From Desulfuromonas sp. SDB (GTDB taxonomy: Bacteria; SDB-A): 36,218 nucleotides of DNA. The stretch is taken from assembly GCA_001412365.1 (NCBI GenBank), contig LKUE01000331.1, forward strand, positions 1 through 36,218. Direction: 5' to 3'. The translations under genes were made by a program, and so were the position numbers. The notes beneath the pieces were generated by a model, which saw only the letters and a program-made list of their open reading frames with translations, searched no databases and was not told the origin of the DNA. This document shows, in pieces, positions 1 to 8,080 of the stretch. Position 1 is the stretch's first letter, and the number at the start of each line of letters is the position of its first letter.

Positions 1-107
1 CCCATCATTACTAAAAAAATTCAAGAACTATGTGATATTTAAATAACATCAGCTGCTGCAGATACTCAAACTTACCATCTCTTTCCCCTATATAAACATA
101 AAATTCC

Positions 108-136
108 TAGTCAATGAATTAGGTTTTGTTTATAAT
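108..136 (+). promoter_or_regulatory. Candidate sigma70-type promoter upstream of purM
   Basis: Perfect -10 TATAAT at 131-136 with a -35-like TAGTCA (4/6 to TTGACA) at 108-113 and a 17-nt spacer, ~28 nt upstream of the purM ATG. Confidence 0.45.
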
Positions 137-164
137 GGCAAAAAATTCAACCTAAGGAATAATT

Positions 165-1172
165 ATGGATTACAAACAAGCAGGCGTGGACATCCAAGCA
201 GCTGAACAAGCTTTGGATAAAATAAAAAAAATGGTTAAATCCACTTTTTCTCCCCAAGTAGGGGAACAGTGGGGAAACTTCGGGGGATTGTACAAAATTG
301 ATGAGAACCGCTACCTGGTTGCTTCCGCAGACGGAGTGGGCACCAAACTGAAGATAGCTATGGATATGAATATCCATGATACGGTGGGAGAAGATCTGGT
401 AAACCACTGCGTAAACGACATATTAACTTTAGGAGCCCGGCCCTTATTCTTCATGGATTACCTGGCTACCGGTAAATTAAACCAGCAATGTTTTGTGGAT
501 ATTATCAAGGGAATTACCAATGGATGTGTGAATAACCACTGCGCTTTAATTGGCGGTGAAACTGCGGAAATGCCCGGATTTTATTCACCAGGAGAATACG
601 ACCTGGCTGGTTTTATTGTAGGAGAAGTAAATTCCTCAAAAATTCTGGGCAGTTCAAAAATTAAATTTGGAGATATTGTACTGGGTTTAAGTTCCCATGG
701 TCTGCACACCAACGGGTACTCTCTGGTCCGCAAGATTTTTTCCGATCACCACATATCTTGGAATCAAACATTTCCTGGACTTAAAGGCAGCTTGGGAGAA
801 AATCTGCTTAAAGTGCATAAAACCTACTACCCCTTGCTTAAATCTCTGCTGGATTCAGACAGCTTACATGGATTAGCCCATATAACCGGAGGAGGCATAG
901 AAGGAAATCTTTCCCGGATTATCCCCTCCGGGCTTCAGGCAGAAATTGAGGTAAACTGGGAAATCCCTCCCCTATTCCAGCTGATTGAAAAGATCGGGGA
1001 AATCAACAAAAATGAAATGTTCAAAGTTTTTAACATGGGCATTGGAATGATCGTTATTGCCGGAGAGGATAAGCAGACGGAAATTTTAAAACATTTAACC
1101 GACCACCGCGGGGAAGTATTTAAACTGGGAATAATAAAATCGGGAAGAAAAAAGGTTGAGCTGCACTTATGA
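165..1172 (+). CDS. purM: Phosphoribosylformylglycinamidine cyclo-ligase (AIR synthetase)
   Basis: MDYKQAGVDI start, DGVGTKLKIA, CVNDILTLGARPLFFMDYLATGKL, ALIGGETAEMPGFY, HITGGGIEGNL and FNMGIGMIVI motifs; AAGGA SD. Confidence 0.97.
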   Translation: MDYKQAGVDIQAAEQALDKIKKMVKSTFSPQVGEQWGNFGGLYKIDENRYLVASADGVGTKLKIAMDMNIHDTVGEDLVNHCVNDILTLGARPLFFMDYLATGKLNQQCFVDIIKGITNGCVNNHCALIGGETAEMPGFYSPGEYDLAGFIVGEVNSSKILGSSKIKFGDIVLGLSSHGLHTNGYSLVRKIFSDHHISWNQTFPGLKGSLGENLLKVHKTYYPLLKSLLDSDSLHGLAHITGGGIEGNLSRIIPSGLQAEIEVNWEIPPLFQLIEKIGEINKNEMFKVFNMGIGMIVIAGEDKQTEILKHLTDHRGEVFKLGIIKSGRKKVELHL

Positions 1173-1441
1173 AAAACCAGGAAATTTATAAATTTATAGC
1201 TGATGTATTTCTGCACAATGACGCTATTTCAATTTCAGGCAATGAATTTTTAAAATTATTTATCTCTCACTGCCGGGACCGATGGGGTTTACTGGCTGGA
1301 GAAGTTTTGAGATCATGGCATATAAATAATTATGGAGATTTAGAGCAGTATTTAAACACAATGCCTTTAAATTATCAAATTGAAATAACTGATCCTAATC
1401 CCGACCGCAGTGTTAAGTTTGAGGATATATTCTCCATATAA
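1169..1441 (+). CDS. Small protein resembling the Minf_1886 family
   Basis: Overlaps the purM stop (ATGA). RDRWGLLAGEVLRSWHINNYGDLEQYL ... FEDIF resembles the Minf_1886-type pattern (GxxAxxVLxSWGI...DFG). Confidence 0.55.
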   Translation: MKNQEIYKFIADVFLHNDAISISGNEFLKLFISHCRDRWGLLAGEVLRSWHINNYGDLEQYLNTMPLNYQIEITDPNPDRSVKFEDIFSI

Positions 1442-1521
1442 TCTTAAATTTTCATATTACAAGGTTTGATATTGCCAAAACCAGCAGAACTCTATAATTT
1501 TAATAGTAACGAGGTATATAA

Positions 1522-2265
1522 ATGATAGGGTTAATAACTGATTTTAAATTAAAAGATAGCTATGTGGCGGAAATGAAAGCAGTAATGTATTGCATTCATA
1601 AACAGGGTGTAGTTATAGATATTACCCATGATATTCCTTTTGGGGATATTGAAGCTGCTGCTTTTTTATTGGAGCGTTGCTGGAAATCTTTTCCTGCAGA
1701 AACTGTTTTCTGCGGGGTAATTGATCCGGGGGTGGGCACTTCTCGAAAAGCAATCATGGGAAAATCAAAGGGAATGTACTTTGTGGGACCTGACAACGGA
1801 TTGTTCTCTTACCTGTTCCCCCCCCAGCAAGTTAAACTAATTCCTGATCACTTAAGCAGAAAGACCCCGGGAAATACATTCCAGGGGAGAGATTTATTTG
1901 CAGTAGCCGCAGCTAATTTAGATAAACAACAAGATAATTTTTTAAATTCCCAGGGGATTTCTTATTCCGGTCAATTAGTCAAGCTAAATACAGCTCCTGT
2001 TCCCAAAGTAATGTGGATTGATAATTTCGGCAATGCAATACTTTCCATGAAACCTGAACATCTTTTCACTAATGCCCCAAAATTTTGTTTAAACTGGGGA
2101 AATTATTCTTTTTCCGAGATTTATCCAAATTACCAGGCGCTTGCTCCCCACCAGGTTGGTTTGGTTACAGGAGGAAGCGGATATTTAGAGTTAGCGGCCA
2201 GAGATAAATGCGCCGCAGAAATTTTAAAAATTAACCGGGGGGATATTCTTGATGTACGAAATTAG
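1522..2265 (+). CDS. SAM hydroxide adenosyltransferase (DUF62 / SAM_adeno_trans)
   Basis: DFKLKDSYVAEMKAVM, ITHDIPFGDIEAAAFLLERCWKSFP, GVIDPGVGTSRKAI, VGPDNGLFSYL, WIDNFGNAILS; GAGG SD. Confidence 0.92.
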   Translation: MIGLITDFKLKDSYVAEMKAVMYCIHKQGVVIDITHDIPFGDIEAAAFLLERCWKSFPAETVFCGVIDPGVGTSRKAIMGKSKGMYFVGPDNGLFSYLFPPQQVKLIPDHLSRKTPGNTFQGRDLFAVAAANLDKQQDNFLNSQGISYSGQLVKLNTAPVPKVMWIDNFGNAILSMKPEHLFTNAPKFCLNWGNYSFSEIYPNYQALAPHQVGLVTGGSGYLELAARDKCAAEILKINRGDILDVRN

Positions 2266-2590
2266 CACTCCCTTTCCCTTGATGGACATTGTGAAAACTG
2301 ATGATTATTTAGTAATTATCATGGATGTTCCCGGAATTAGACCTAATGATATAATACTAAGGTTAACTCCCCGCAATCTGAAAATTGAACTGCCTGCATC
2401 TGATCAAGTGAACTTGCAAGGACATTATTATAAATTGGAAAGGCAACACCAAAATATTACCAGGGAAATTGATCTTCCTGAACAAATTGATCCTGAATCC
2501 ATCCGTTATACCCTGTCCCGTGGAGTACTAACTGTAAAATTGAAAATTACAAAGGAGGTATCCTCTGTCAGAACAATTCAACTTCTTTGA
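2252..2590 (+). CDS. Hsp20/alpha-crystallin family small heat-shock protein
   Basis: PLMDIVKTDDYLVIIMDVPGIRPNDIILRL ... LERQHQNITREIDLPEQIDPESIRYTLSRGVLTVKL. ATG at 2252 with GGGGGAT upstream; the track start at 2249 is TTG. Overlaps the end of the preceding gene. Confidence 0.9.
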   Translation: MYEISTPFPLMDIVKTDDYLVIIMDVPGIRPNDIILRLTPRNLKIELPASDQVNLQGHYYKLERQHQNITREIDLPEQIDPESIRYTLSRGVLTVKLKITKEVSSVRTIQLL

Positions 2591-4922
2591 AAATAAAGAT
2601 CTACCCTCTGTACCTCCGGTGGAACTGCCCTTACTGGAATTGGAAAAACAGATAATTTATCCAAATCTTCCCCTGGTAGTGGTAATTCCTCCCGGAAAAA
2701 ACAGTGATATGATAAATGATATTTTAAAATCCAAGGAAAAATTATTAGTAGCAGCTCTGAAGAAATTAAATTCAGATAATCCTTCTGAACCAGAATACTA
2801 CAATTTCGGGGTTGCTGCAGTGGTAACCAAGCTAATGAACTTTCCCGACGAAAGCTACCGGATAATTATTCAGGGGAAACAACGGGTAAAAATCATTAAA
2901 ATAAACGATTCCACCAAGTACAAAAAAGCCAAAGTTATTCCGGTCCAGGAAATTAACACGGAAGGACCGGATGTAGAAGCTCTTTATCGAAGCCTGCAAA
3001 ATGCTTTTATCGAATTAATCAGTGAAACCCCAGCCATACCCCAAGAGCTGAAACTGGTTATCAAAGAAATCAGCAAACCTTCTAATCTAGCTGATTTTAT
3101 TTCCATGCATCTAAATATGCCCATATCCGAAAGGCAAAATATCCTGGAAATGCTGGATGTAAGACAGCGTCTCAAATATATTTTAGAAAAGGTAATCAAT
3201 GAACTAGATGTTGCCAAAATGGCTACCAAAATCAGAAGAGATGTTGAATCCAAAGCAGAAGACAGCCGAAGAGAATACTATCTCCGGGAACAGCTCAAAG
3301 CCATAAAAAAAGAATTAGGGGAAGGAGATGAATTATCCAAAGAAATTGAAGAATTAGAACAGAAGGCGAAATCAGTTAAATTAAGCGAAGAAGCGAGGAA
3401 AGCTTGTGAAAAGGAAATTGACCGCTTAAAAATGATGACACCCGCATCTGCCGAATACACTGTGGCTAGAACTTATCTGGATTGGATACTTGAATTGCCC
3501 TGGGAGACATACACAGAAGATAAAACTAATATCCGAAATGCAAAAAAAATACTGGATAATGACCATTACAATTTAACCGATATAAAAGAAAGAATTTTAG
3601 AATTAATTGCAGTTAAAACCTTAAAACCGGATGTCAAAAGTCCGATAATATGTTTTGTGGGACCTCCCGGAGTGGGTAAAACTTCTCTGGGACAGTCTAT
3701 TGCCAGAGCTTTGGGAAGAAAATTTGTGCGGTTTTCACTGGGGGGAATCAGAGATGAAGCTGAAATTAGAGGTCACCGCAGAACCTATGTGGGGGCTCTA
3801 CCCGGAAGAATTATCCAGGGAATCCGCAGAGCTGAATCTTCAAATCCGCTGTTTATGCTGGATGAAATTGATAAATTAGGAACCGACTTCAGAGGAGATC
3901 CAGCCTCAGCTTTGCTGGAAGTGCTGGATCCTGAACAAAATGTCAACTTCAGGGATCACTATCTGGATTTATCCTTTGATCTTTCCAACGTATTATTTAT
4001 TATGACCGCCAACACCACTTCCACTATTCCTCCTGCTCTACTCGACCGTATGGAAATTCTGGAATTACCGGGATATACTACTACTGAGAAAATTGAAATC
4101 GCCAAACGCCACTTAGCTCCCCGTCAATTACATGAAAATGGTTTAGATAAACATGCAGTGAGTTTTAATATTTCCGCTTTTGAAACAATAATTGACCAGT
4201 ACACTCACGAAGCAGGGGTTAGAAATTTAGAAAGAAAAATTGCCCAGGTTTGCCGGAAAATTGCTAAAAGAATCGCCACCCGAAAACCTTCCCGTTCAAA
4301 ATCCCTGGAAGTTGACGGAAAACTGGTAAACAAAGAATTAGGTCCTTCCCGGCAGGTTCACGAAAAGAAAATGTCAGAACCCACCGTAGGAGTGGCAACG
4401 GGAATGGCTTGGACCCCGCAGGGAGGTGAAATTCTTCTGGTGGAAGTGCTCCAACATCCCGGTAAAGGAGAGCTTATTTTAACCGGTCAGTTAGGTGAGG
4501 TTATGAAAGAATCAGCAATGGCAGCTATGGCTATTCTTAAAGCTAATAAAAAAATCCAATCAGAATCAGAGAATCCTTTTGAGCATACTGATTATCACAT
4601 ACACGTGCCTGCCGGAGCTATACCCAAAGACGGGCCATCTGCAGGGATAACCTTGTTAACTGCCCTCTACAGCAAGATAATTGATAAACCGGTAAGGGAT
4701 GATCTGGCGATGACCGGAGAGATTACCTTGACCGGAAGAGTGCTCCCGGTGGGGGGTATTGAAAACAAAATCCTTGCAGCAAAAAGAGCAGGGATTAGAA
4801 ATATTATCTTGCCCAAGGATAACCAAGCGGATATCAAGCATATTTCCAGGCAGAAAAAACAGGATTTAAAATTTTATTATGTTGATCATGTCCATCGGGT
4901 GCTAAAATTAGCAATTGCCTGA
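2565..4922 (+). CDS. lon: ATP-dependent protease La (Lon), probably CTG-initiated
   Basis: Lon N-domain, Walker A GPPGVGKTSLGQSIARALGRKF, RTYVGALPGRIIQG, FMLDEIDKLG, and S16 catalytic DGPSAGITLLTAL. The frame is open upstream of the track GTG (2619), and an AAAGGAGG SD sits 6 nt before CTG 2565. Confidence 0.93.
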   Translation: MSEQFNFFENKDLPSVPPVELPLLELEKQIIYPNLPLVVVIPPGKNSDMINDILKSKEKLLVAALKKLNSDNPSEPEYYNFGVAAVVTKLMNFPDESYRIIIQGKQRVKIIKINDSTKYKKAKVIPVQEINTEGPDVEALYRSLQNAFIELISETPAIPQELKLVIKEISKPSNLADFISMHLNMPISERQNILEMLDVRQRLKYILEKVINELDVAKMATKIRRDVESKAEDSRREYYLREQLKAIKKELGEGDELSKEIEELEQKAKSVKLSEEARKACEKEIDRLKMMTPASAEYTVARTYLDWILELPWETYTEDKTNIRNAKKILDNDHYNLTDIKERILELIAVKTLKPDVKSPIICFVGPPGVGKTSLGQSIARALGRKFVRFSLGGIRDEAEIRGHRRTYVGALPGRIIQGIRRAESSNPLFMLDEIDKLGTDFRGDPASALLEVLDPEQNVNFRDHYLDLSFDLSNVLFIMTANTTSTIPPALLDRMEILELPGYTTTEKIEIAKRHLAPRQLHENGLDKHAVSFNISAFETIIDQYTHEAGVRNLERKIAQVCRKIAKRIATRKPSRSKSLEVDGKLVNKELGPSRQVHEKKMSEPTVGVATGMAWTPQGGEILLVEVLQHPGKGELILTGQLGEVMKESAMAAMAILKANKKIQSESENPFEHTDYHIHVPAGAIPKDGPSAGITLLTALYSKIIDKPVRDDLAMTGEITLTGRVLPVGGIENKILAAKRAGIRNIILPKDNQADIKHISRQKKQDLKFYYVDHVHRVLKLAIA

Positions 4923-4948
4923 ACAACCATCATGACCAGGAGTTTTTT

Positions 4949-5413
4949 ATGTTGACTGATATTCTAAAAGAACAGAATATAACCATCTGTCAGGAGAAAA
5001 TGGATTATCCTCAAGTTATCCAATGCCTGATCGATCTTGTGGATATTGACCAGGACCAGCAGCAGCAGATAGTAAATTTTATAAACTCCAATGAAAAATT
5101 AACTTCATCAACTCTGGGCAAGGGAGTGATGTTGTTTAAAGCTTGGCCGGTACAAATTCAATCAACCCATTGTTCCCTGTTGATATTTCCCCAGGGTTGT
5201 GAAATTGAAGCTTTCGACGATCAAATAATAACTATTTGTGGATTAATTGCGGCCCCCCAGGAAAAAGAACAGCAATACCATCAATTACTGATTTCCTGGC
5301 TGAGAATGCTGAATGAATCTTCGCTCAGAGATGATTTTATTGAATGCGACACTCCCCAAGAAGTTATCAACCTAATCAGGGAGGAGGAGAAAGAAATTGA
5401 AAGCACTTCCTGA
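4949..5413 (+). CDS. PTS EIIA-2-like (mannitol/fructose/nitrogen type) protein with a degenerate active site
   Basis: N-terminal helix, then LTSSTLGKGVMLFKAWPVQ aligning with the LxxRExxxSTGIGxGVAIPHAR region, and DQIITICGLIAAPQEKEQQYHQLLISWLRML matching the FxLxAPxxxxxxHLxxLAxL region. The phosphorylated His is absent. Confidence 0.6.
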   Translation: MLTDILKEQNITICQEKMDYPQVIQCLIDLVDIDQDQQQQIVNFINSNEKLTSSTLGKGVMLFKAWPVQIQSTHCSLLIFPQGCEIEAFDDQIITICGLIAAPQEKEQQYHQLLISWLRMLNESSLRDDFIECDTPQEVINLIREEEKEIESTS

Positions 5414-7166
5414 ATTTGATCTTTCCCAAACTTCCATGCGCAGCAAATACTGCGGAGAGATTAGAGATTCGGATTTAGGCAAGGATTTAACTTTAGTTGG
5501 CTGGGTCAACAGTAACCGTCAGCATGGAGGAATTAATTTTGTGGACCTCAGGGACAGATCTGGTTTAATCCAATTAGTATTTGCTCCGGAAGTATATAAA
5601 GATGCGGGAATCAAACTAGAAACATTAATCCAGGTATTTGGTGCAGTTAAACTCAGACCATCTGAAATGGTTAATCCCCACCTCCCTACCGGGAAATTTG
5701 AATTAGAAGTACAGAAATTTCAAGTAATATCCCAGCCCGAACATCTACCCTTTATCCCCGAAGACGAGGTAAAAGCCTCTTTTGAACTGAGGCTTCAATA
5801 CCGCTACTTGGATTTAAGAAGACCATTGATGGTTAAAAATTTAATAATAAGAAACAAAGTTATTCAAAGCATCCGAAATTTCCTTGAACAACATAAATTT
5901 TTAGAAATCGAAACACCCTATCTAACTTCCCCTACTCCGGAAGGAGCAAGGGATTATCTGGTTCCCAGCCGGATTCATCCTGGCAAATTTTATGCCTTGG
6001 CTCAGTCCCCCCAAATGTACAAACAGCTGCTGATGGTGGGAGGCATTGACCGTTACTATCAATTTGCCCGTTGTTTCAGGGATGAAGATCTCCGAGCTGA
6101 CCGTCAACCAGAGCACACTCAGATTGACATGGAGATGAGTTTCGTTTCCCAGGAAGATGTTTTAAGTTTAGCAGAGAATTTAATGGTTCATCTGTTTAAT
6201 GATGTTCTGGATGTAAACTTGGAAATCCCCTTTCCCCGGTTAAGTTATAATCAAGCCATGATCAAATACGGTACGGATAAACCGGATTTAAGATTTGATC
6301 TGGAGATAGTAGATATCACCGAACAAGCTCAAAAATCGGATATGAATATTTTAAAAAACTCAGAATGTACCCGGGCATTGATGGTAGAAAATTTTCTTCC
6401 TTCCAGAAAAGATATCACTGAATTGGAGAATCAAATAAAACAACAGGGGGGGGGAGGTTTGCTTTGGACAAAGTACTCCGAACATAAGTACTCCGGACCT
6501 TTTGCCAAATTTATCACCCCAGAGATTATTGAAATTGCTAATCCTGATAAAAGAGAGGGAACTATGTTTGCAGTCTCCGGCAGTACTTCAACCGTAGCCA
6601 AATGCCTGGGATTGCTGAGAACTGAAGTAGCCAAAAAAGAAAATTTATACAGTAAAAAATGGGCTTTTGTCTGGATTGTTGATTTTCCTTTATTTGAATT
6701 AAATGACCAGGGACAGATGGAACCATGCCACCACATATTCACTATGCCCCATTCTGAAGATTTACATCTTTTAGACACCGATCCCATAAAAGTACGCGGA
6801 CAGCAGTATGATATTGTCCTCAACGGGATTGAATTGGCATCAGGCAGCATCAGAAATCATCTTCCCCAGCTGCAGAGAAAATTATTTTCAATTATGGGAC
6901 TAACCGATCAACAGATTGATCAAAGATTCGGCTTTTTACTGGAATCATTTAAATACGGTGCTCCTCCTCATGGAGGAATAGCTCCGGGGTTGGACCGGCT
7001 GGTTATGCAGATGACGGATATGAAATCAATAACCGAAGTAATCGCATTTCCCAAAACTTTACAAGCTGCCGGTTTAATGGAAAAATGTCCCCGACCAGTT
7101 GAACAACAACTTTTAAATGAATTGAACTTAGAGTTAACTAAATCGGAAGGACTAGATGGAAATTAA
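5397..7166 (+). CDS. aspS: Aspartyl-tRNA synthetase
   Basis: CGEIRDSDLGKDLTLVGWVNSNRQHGGINFVDLRDRSGLIQLVF; class II motifs TPEGARDYLVPSR, ALAQSPQMYKQLLMVGGIDRYYQFARCFRDEDLRADRQPEHTQIDMEMSF, GGIAPGLDRLVM. TTG start preceded by AGGGAGGAGG. Confidence 0.98.
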   Translation: MKALPEFDLSQTSMRSKYCGEIRDSDLGKDLTLVGWVNSNRQHGGINFVDLRDRSGLIQLVFAPEVYKDAGIKLETLIQVFGAVKLRPSEMVNPHLPTGKFELEVQKFQVISQPEHLPFIPEDEVKASFELRLQYRYLDLRRPLMVKNLIIRNKVIQSIRNFLEQHKFLEIETPYLTSPTPEGARDYLVPSRIHPGKFYALAQSPQMYKQLLMVGGIDRYYQFARCFRDEDLRADRQPEHTQIDMEMSFVSQEDVLSLAENLMVHLFNDVLDVNLEIPFPRLSYNQAMIKYGTDKPDLRFDLEIVDITEQAQKSDMNILKNSECTRALMVENFLPSRKDITELENQIKQQGGGGLLWTKYSEHKYSGPFAKFITPEIIEIANPDKREGTMFAVSGSTSTVAKCLGLLRTEVAKKENLYSKKWAFVWIVDFPLFELNDQGQMEPCHHIFTMPHSEDLHLLDTDPIKVRGQQYDIVLNGIELASGSIRNHLPQLQRKLFSIMGLTDQQIDQRFGFLLESFKYGAPPHGGIAPGLDRLVMQMTDMKSITEVIAFPKTLQAAGLMEKCPRPVEQQLLNELNLELTKSEGLDGN

Positions 7167-7629
7167 AGTATATCCCCACCCCTGTCTGAAAACTCCTGCT
7201 TCACCGGTAGAAACTGTTGATGAAAATATCAGGAACATAGTCCAGGAGATGATACCAGTGATGAGAGAGTTAGATGGAATTGGATTGGCTGCTCCTCAGG
7301 TTGGTTTATCCCTGAGCTTGTTCATTGTAGAAATACCCAATAAAGGTATTGTTGCTGCAATAAATCCTGAAATTGTTTTTTCCAATGAACAACTTAAGGT
7401 TATGGAAGAAGGATGTCTGAGTATTCCCGGACATTATCTTCCCCTCATCCGCCCCAGTAAAGTTAAAATTCAAGCAGTAGATTTAGAAGGACAAAAATTT
7501 GAGATAACCGGAGAGGATTTAATAGCCCGGGCGTTCTTACATGAAATTGATCATCTCCGGGGGAAATTAATTATTGATCACTTGTCCCCTGAACAGAGAA
7601 TTGAATTTGAAAGAAATTTAACCTTGTAG
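7156..7629 (+). CDS. def: Peptide deformylase
   Basis: GIGLAAPQVG, EEGCLSIPG and HEIDHL metal-site motifs. Confidence 0.97.
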   Translation: MEIKVYPHPCLKTPASPVETVDENIRNIVQEMIPVMRELDGIGLAAPQVGLSLSLFIVEIPNKGIVAAINPEIVFSNEQLKVMEEGCLSIPGHYLPLIRPSKVKIQAVDLEGQKFEITGEDLIARAFLHEIDHLRGKLIIDHLSPEQRIEFERNLTL

Positions 7630-7734
7630 TTTTTTAAACCACCAATTAACCGCAGAGGTAAATAATCTATTTCATATATATTTACTTGAAATGAATAAAT
7701 CCAGGTTAAGTGTTTAATCCTCCCGAAAATTCTA

Positions 7735-7754
7735 TATTTTCTCCATAGAAAATA
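7735..7754. other. Small stem-loop downstream of def
   Basis: TATTTTCT-CCAT-AGAAAATA: 8-bp stem with a 4-nt loop and no clear T-tract. Confidence 0.35.
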
Positions 7755-7799
7755 ATACATTTAAATCAATTTAATCATTTACCTGGATATACTGTTTTT

Positions 7800-7833
7800 T
7801 AAAATGTTATTTTTTTATAACAAAAACATTTTA
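7800..7833. promoter_or_regulatory. Overlapping inverted repeats upstream of the sucC-led array (candidate operator)
   Basis: TAAAATGTT (7800-7808) pairs with AACATTTTA (7825-7833). The alternative TGTTAT-T6-ATAACA occupies 7805-7822. A TTGACA hexamer follows at 7838-7843. Confidence 0.4.
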
Positions 7834-8080
7834 TTTATTGACAAAGATTATCAGTTGAGGTAGTTCATTTAGATATGCTTACTAATCTAGCTTCCATAAT
7901 TAGTATCCGGCATAGTTATAAGTCAAAAGAACAAGTGACAAAGATTGGTTTCCCCTTAAACAATTTGTGGTCGGTTAATCACCTGGTCAGGTTAAACTTG
8001 TTGTTAACAGTTCACCTTGGGTGGTTTTATCAATTGGAATCTAGAGTTCCTGGAAAACAATTAACAAGGACAGATATTTG

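Noticed and set aside
1-42. Open frame PIITKKIQELCDI* at the window start, possibly the C-terminus of an upstream gene
   Set aside because: Only 13 codons are visible, so no product can be assigned.
935-1216. Minus-strand ORFs overlapping purM and other clear genes (e.g. 147-407, 935-1216, 6431-6850, 14861-15259, 16390-16788, 19868-20272, 24669-25151)
   Set aside because: They are antisense shadows of well-supported coding sequences with no recognisable domains.
7578-7760. Minus-strand 60-aa ORF overlapping the def end
   Set aside because: No motif and AT-rich composition typical of a chance ORF.
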